A stretch of 8,213 nt of DNA from NCBI GenBank assembly GCA_002351535.1, contig DEGR01000060.1, positions 1 through 8,213 on the forward strand, read 5' to 3'. The notes beneath the pieces are model-generated. The model ran no database searches. It was not told the DNA's origin and saw only the letters and a list, made by a program, of their open reading frames with translations. This DNA comes from Lachnospira sp. UBA2821 (GTDB taxonomy: Bacteria; Bacillota; Clostridia; Lachnospirales; Lachnospiraceae). A program made the position numbers and the translations under genes. Below, in pieces: positions 5,496 to 8,213 of this stretch (position 1 is its first letter; each line of letters begins with the position of its first letter).

Positions 5496-7299
5496 AATTT
5501 TCTTCCCCCCTTCTCATTCCAATTGTCCATTCGGCTCTACGCTCATTTGCCTTTAACATATTTCTATATAATTGACAATCGCGATACAGTTCCTCATGAA
5601 TTCCTGATGCCTCTATTCTGCCGTCGTTTAACACCAATATACAGTCTGCATTTTCGATAGTTCTTATCCTGTGTGCTATTATAAACACTGTTTTTCCTTT
5701 TGAAAGTCTTGCAAACGCAGACTGTATTTTGCTCTCATTCTCTGCATCGGCATATGCAGTTGCCTCGTCTAACACCAATATCGGAGCATCCTTCAAAAAC
5801 AATCTGGCTATTGCAAGTCTCTGCTTTTCTCCTCCTGAAAGATATGCATCCTCTTTTCCAATTATTGTCTGATATCCGTCGGGCAATTTCATAATAACAT
5901 CATGAATATTTGCAGCCTGAGCAGCCTGAACAACCTGCTCATATGAAGCCATATTATTTCCCATTCCTATATTGTTTTCAACTGTATCTGAAAATACCAT
6001 ACTTTCCTGAAAAACAAATGCAACTTTTTCCATTAAAACATTCTGCGGTATCTTCACTATATCCACTCCACCAATTTTAATGCTTCCCTCATCCAACATA
6101 TAAAATCGTAAAAGTAACTCCAGAAATGTTGTCTTTCCTCCACCGGAAGGTCCGACAATTCCACACACCATTCCCTCATTGGCATGAAAATTAATATTCT
6201 GTAGCACATTTCTTTTACCATCATAAGAAAAACTTACATTCTCATATGTTACATCATACCGTTTAGGTATCTGTGCTTCTTCTATTATTATCTCAGGCTG
6301 GTACAGAATATTGTCAATACGCTTTACACTCTCATTAATTCTATTCATGCCTATTACCAGATTCATCATATTTTCAAGTGGCTCCTTGAATCCCTGTCCT
6401 ATGATAAAAAAAAGAATCACAACCAATACACCTGACATAAAATCCGGCTCATGTTGCAAAATTAGTATTGATGCCGGCAATAAAAATAACATCTGATCAC
6501 CAAAGAAAACGTAATATAATCCCATAGGAAACGCATTAGCTTTTGCCGTCCTGTCAACAGAATCTACAAATGCATTAATATCATTCTTATATCTCTTAAA
6601 TGCGCCTAATGTTCTGTTAAAAATCTTTATTACTGGAATTCCATGGATAAATTCCACAATTGTCGATGTCATCTGCTCCAGCCTGTCCTGCATCTCCTTC
6701 TGTAAAGCTGCCTTATCCTTTTGTTTTAAACACATTCCTAATAGTATCAATGAAAATATAATAGTAAATAATGTAACAAGTGCCAGTCTCCAGTCCATAA
6801 CAAACAAAAATATAATAGTAAAAAGCGGAACTGCTACAGCCGCCGCAACATCACTAAGATTATGTGCAACGAATGTCTCTATCTCTTCTACATCATCCGT
6901 CATCACTTTTTTTATAGCCCCCTGCGTTGTTCCATTAAAATATCCCATAGATATACGTGACATTTTATCCATAAGCTGTAATCGAATCTCATATAATAAA
7001 TCATATGCCGCTACATGAGACAACGAACCCGACACATATGAACATATTCCATATAGAATAATTCCTGCCAGTGTAATTCCCGAATACATTATAACTTTCT
7101 CTACCCTCATATGTTCAGGCGTAGAGTAATTCATTAGAATTTCCCTAATCACTCCATAGATAGCAAAGAAGAAGACAATTCTTGACAACGCGGAACATAC
7201 TGATAATACGGCTGCCATTATTAATTTATGGCTTTTTCTTCCAGCCAGTTCAAAAAGTCTTGCTAATCCTTCCTTTTGTTTTTTCTGTTTTTCTTTCAT
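5485..7299 (-). CDS. ABC exporter half-transporter (YbtPQ/IrtAB-like), full length
   Basis: A 604-residue fused permease-ATPase that should dimerise with the product of the next gene in the cytoplasmic membrane and move a substrate with ATP. The membrane domain spans about residues 25-330 with six helices. In the ATPase domain I see Walker A Gly-Pro-Ser-Gly-Gly-Gly-Lys-Thr (383-390), Q-loop Gln431, signature Leu-Ser-Gly-Gly-Glu-Lys-Gln-Arg (487-494), Walker B Ile-Leu-Val-Leu-Asp-Glu (507-512) and switch His543. The D-loop reads Ala-Tyr-Ala-Asp instead of Ser-Ala-Leu-Asp; similar Ala-Phe-Ala-Asp forms occur in the YbtPQ/IrtAB-like group, so this is probably not a defect. I chose the second ATG (7297-7299) because AAGGAGG (7312-7306) lies 6 bases upstream; the ATG at 7303-7305 abuts that site. 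It is the first gene of a probable operon with the second ABC gene and TetR. Related transporters handle siderophores, peptides or drugs; the substrate is unknown. Confidence 0.92.
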   Translation of the reverse strand: MKEKQKKQKEGLARLFELAGRKSHKLIMAAVLSVCSALSRIVFFFAIYGVIREILMNYSTPEHMRVEKVIMYSGITLAGIILYGICSYVSGSLSHVAAYDLLYEIRLQLMDKMSRISMGYFNGTTQGAIKKVMTDDVEEIETFVAHNLSDVAAAVAVPLFTIIFLFVMDWRLALVTLFTIIFSLILLGMCLKQKDKAALQKEMQDRLEQMTSTIVEFIHGIPVIKIFNRTLGAFKRYKNDINAFVDSVDRTAKANAFPMGLYYVFFGDQMLFLLPASILILQHEPDFMSGVLVVILFFIIGQGFKEPLENMMNLVIGMNRINESVKRIDNILYQPEIIIEEAQIPKRYDVTYENVSFSYDGKRNVLQNINFHANEGMVCGIVGPSGGGKTTFLELLLRFYMLDEGSIKIGGVDIVKIPQNVLMEKVAFVFQESMVFSDTVENNIGMGNNMASYEQVVQAAQAANIHDVIMKLPDGYQTIIGKEDAYLSGGEKQRLAIARLFLKDAPILVLDEATAYADAENESKIQSAFARLSKGKTVFIIAHRIRTIENADCILVLNDGRIEASGIHEELYRDCQLYRNMLKANERRAEWTIGMRRGEENYVC

Positions 7300-7310
7300 T
7301 CTCATCCTCC

Positions 7311-7344
7311 TTATGCGACCATTATATATTTTTTGGTCGCATAA
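7311..7344. promoter_or_regulatory. Perfect 10-bp inverted repeat in the ABC leader, touching the ribosome site
   Basis: TTATGCGACC (7311-7320) and GGTCGCATAA (7335-7344) are perfect complements separated by 14 AT-rich bases. The transcript predicted from the promoter at 7347-7375 would begin inside the first arm on the minus strand, so at least a 6-base GC-rich stem (GCGACC/GGTCGC) can form at the very 5' end of the mRNA. The second arm runs into AAGGAGG, the ribosome site. It may be a second repressor operator covering the transcription start, an RNA stem that stabilises the 5' end, or a structure modulating translation; the sequence does not decide among these. Confidence 0.6.
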
Positions 7345-7346
7345 GA

Positions 7347-7375
7347 ATTGTAAAGTTAGTCCGAACTAATTGCAA
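7347..7375 (-). promoter_or_regulatory. Sigma-A promoter of the ABC exporter-TetR operon
   Basis: On the minus strand, TTGCAA (7375-7370) is followed by 17 bases and TACAAT (7352-7347), each close to the consensus boxes. The expected transcription start is near 7340. The spacer contains the near-palindrome at 7356-7369, and the -35 box forms one arm of the inverted repeat at 7369-7390. This is the arrangement expected of a repressor-controlled efflux operon. Confidence 0.65.
7356..7369. promoter_or_regulatory. Near-palindromic operator between the -35 and -10 boxes
   Basis: TTAGTCCGAACTAA is a 14-base palindrome with a single mismatched pair (5-base arms TTAGT/ACTAA plus a central CG). It fits wholly inside the 17-base promoter spacer, so a dimeric repressor bound here would exclude RNA polymerase. 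The TetR protein encoded in the same operon is the best candidate to bind it. Binding is inferred. Confidence 0.5.
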
Positions 7376-7390
7376 GTGTTTTTTTGCAAT
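7369..7390. promoter_or_regulatory. Inverted repeat overlapping the -35 box
   Basis: ATTGCAA (7369-7375) and TTGCAAT (7384-7390) form a perfect 7-base inverted repeat with an 8-base spacer rich in T. One arm contains the -35 box. It could be a second regulator site; since TTGCAA is itself palindromic, it could equally be read as two copies of a 6-base palindrome spaced 14 bases apart centre to centre. Confidence 0.35.
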
Positions 7391-7430
7391 AGAGAACTTA
7401 CTGAAAAAAAATACACATTATTTACTACTC

Positions 7431-7587
7431 ACTAAAAATTCCCACAGCGATATGTTAAATAATATCATATAAATGTATGAATGCATCAGTGTTAATAACG
7501 CAACATTTTGGATAAGTTGCGATATTAATATCTGATGCATTCCATACAGCACATGTTTTATTATTTATCGCTGTGGGAATTTTTAGT
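7431..7587. repeat. 157-bp long-hairpin element with 22-bp terminal inverted repeats (MITE-like or structured RNA)
   Basis: Positions 7431-7452 and 7566-7587 are perfect reverse complements over 22 bases (core CCCACAGCGATA, outer AAAAATT). Inside, 7476-7504 pairs with 7516-7546 in a stem of about 28 pairs with one mismatch, one G-T wobble and two single-base bulges, closing on an 11-base loop (7505-7515). AATAAT (7458-7463) can also pair with ATTATT (7560-7565) between the two stems. The element is thus almost one full palindrome with no reading frame, as in miniature inverted-repeat transposable elements. A TA dinucleotide flanks the AAAATTCCC core on both sides, which would fit a TA target duplication, but it lies within the repeat so this is weak. 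It starts 8 bases after the kinase-like stop codon, and its downstream arm ends in GGGAATTTTT, so it may also serve as a transcription terminator in either direction. Confidence 0.7.
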
Positions 7588-7594
7588 TACGCAG

Positions 7595-8197
7595 TTAAAA
7601 TATAGTTTCCAGCATATTTACGCATCCTTCTATTCCAATTGTCGCACTGTCTAATACAATATCATACTCATTAAAATCATTCCATTTCCTCTCGGTATTT
7701 ATGTTGTAATAATTCGAGCGCTTTTTGTCAAATTTTCTTCTCACAATGTCAGTCTCATTAGCCGGTATTCCATATGTATCAATTATTCTCTGCCTTTTTA
7801 TATTATCATCCGAACATCTGATAAATACCTTTATCACATTATCATATTCTTTCAATGCCTCTGACGCACAATGTCCAAGAAAAATGGCCGGACCTTTTTT
7901 GGCAAACCTCTGTATAATATTCTGCTCTGCAACATATATATGTCCCTCTTTTGTCAGCATATCCATACTGCCTGATACTGCCTGTGACATCAGATACACA
8001 GAATAAAGTAAACTATTTGTAGCTTTCTCTTCGTACCTCTCTATACTGTCTACAGATATATTGCTTTCTTCCGAAAGCTTTTCTAATATCTCTCTTCCAT
8101 AACATGGAACATTTATTCGTGACGAAAGTTCACGGGCAATCTGTGTACCTCCACTTCCATATTCACGTTCTATAATTATATATTTATTACGGCTCAT
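7595..8197 (-). CDS. Cytidylate kinase-like family P-loop protein
   Basis: About 200 residues, matching the Cytidylate_kin2-like family common in clostridia and usually distinct from the housekeeping cmk gene. The N-terminus has a beta strand Lys-Tyr-Ile-Ile-Ile-Glu-Arg-Glu and a P-loop variant Tyr-Gly-Ser-Gly-Gly-Thr-Gln-Ile-Ala (13-21), which lacks the usual Gly-Lys-Ser/Thr ending, as is normal for this group. Later landmarks are Ala-Ile-Phe-Leu-Gly-His-Cys-Ala (104-111), Val-Phe-Ile-Arg-Cys-Ser (124-129), and a lid-like Arg-Lys-Phe-Asp-Lys-Lys-Arg-Ser-Asn-Tyr-Tyr (154-164), with Tyr-Asp-Ile-Val-Leu-Asp-Ser at 178-184. It would phosphorylate CMP, dCMP or a similar small substrate in the cytosol, but activity of this subfamily is not established. 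GTG-ATG-ATG precede Ser; I take the last ATG (8195-8197), best spaced from AAGG (8206-8203), though 8200 or 8203 are possible. It is separated from the ABC operon by the hairpin element and a new promoter. Confidence 0.8.
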   Translation of the reverse strand: MSRNKYIIIEREYGSGGTQIARELSSRINVPCYGREILEKLSEESNISVDSIERYEEKATNSLLYSVYLMSQAVSGSMDMLTKEGHIYVAEQNIIQRFAKKGPAIFLGHCASEALKEYDNVIKVFIRCSDDNIKRQRIIDTYGIPANETDIVRRKFDKKRSNYYNINTERKWNDFNEYDIVLDSATIGIEGCVNMLETIF

Positions 8198-8213
8198 CAT
8201 CACCTTGTGTGAA

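Noticed and set aside
7321..7326. A perfect TATAAT box (minus strand) within the leader hairpin loop
   Set aside because: No acceptable -35 box lies 16-18 bases upstream, and the start it implies would fall almost on the ribosome site; the TTGCAA-17-TACAAT promoter is better.
7182..7472. Plus-strand 96-residue reading frame running through the ABC promoter region
   Set aside because: It overlaps the ABC start, all the promoter dyads and part of the palindromic element, and it shows no ribosome site or homology that I recognise.

Overview
The window is AT-rich. Its gene content and style (strong AGGAGG-type ribosome sites, short intergenic gaps, tandem ABC exporter half-transporters, a cytidylate-kinase-like protein, a Firmicutes-type PnuC) suggest a low-GC Firmicute, most likely a gut clostridium of the Lachnospiraceae type. 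That placement is an inference; no rRNA or other marker gene is present. No tRNA, rRNA, CRISPR array or transposase gene was found.

Layout. (1) Positions 1-1340, minus strand: a decayed locus. An AraC-family regulator is split by an in-frame amber codon. It is followed by the first 81 codons of an ABC exporter half-transporter, which stops abruptly where unrelated sequence begins. (2) Positions 1341-1536: a divergent promoter region with good sigma-A boxes facing both ways. (3) Positions 1537-2307, plus strand: a TauE/SafE-type membrane permease, convergent with the next block. (4) Positions 2331-7299, minus strand: five closely spaced genes in transcription order: full-length ABC half-transporter, second ABC half-transporter with an internal deletion, TetR regulator, AdhR-like MerR regulator, PnuC-type transporter. 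(5) Positions 7300-7594: a dense control region with a sigma-A promoter whose spacer holds a near-palindrome, two further inverted repeats, and a 157-bp almost fully palindromic element that looks like a MITE or a long-hairpin RNA. (6) Positions 7595-8197, minus strand: a cytidylate-kinase-like P-loop protein.

How the parts may work together. The ABC pair and the TetR gene form a typical self-regulated efflux unit: the TetR protein could bind the palindrome between the -35 and -10 boxes of the ABC promoter and be released by the exported compound. The MerR and PnuC genes lie downstream on the same strand and may be read through from that promoter, or controlled by the MerR protein at a dyad just before its own gene. 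The AraC/ABC fragment at the left end is a paralogous exporter locus with a different class of regulator.

The most notable features are three independent lesions in exporter-related genes within 8 kb (amber codon in AraC, truncation of one ABC gene, removal of about 104 residues from the transmembrane domain of another), the long palindromic element, and the stacked dyads at the ABC promoter. I found no clear sign of a wholly new defence or biosynthetic system.
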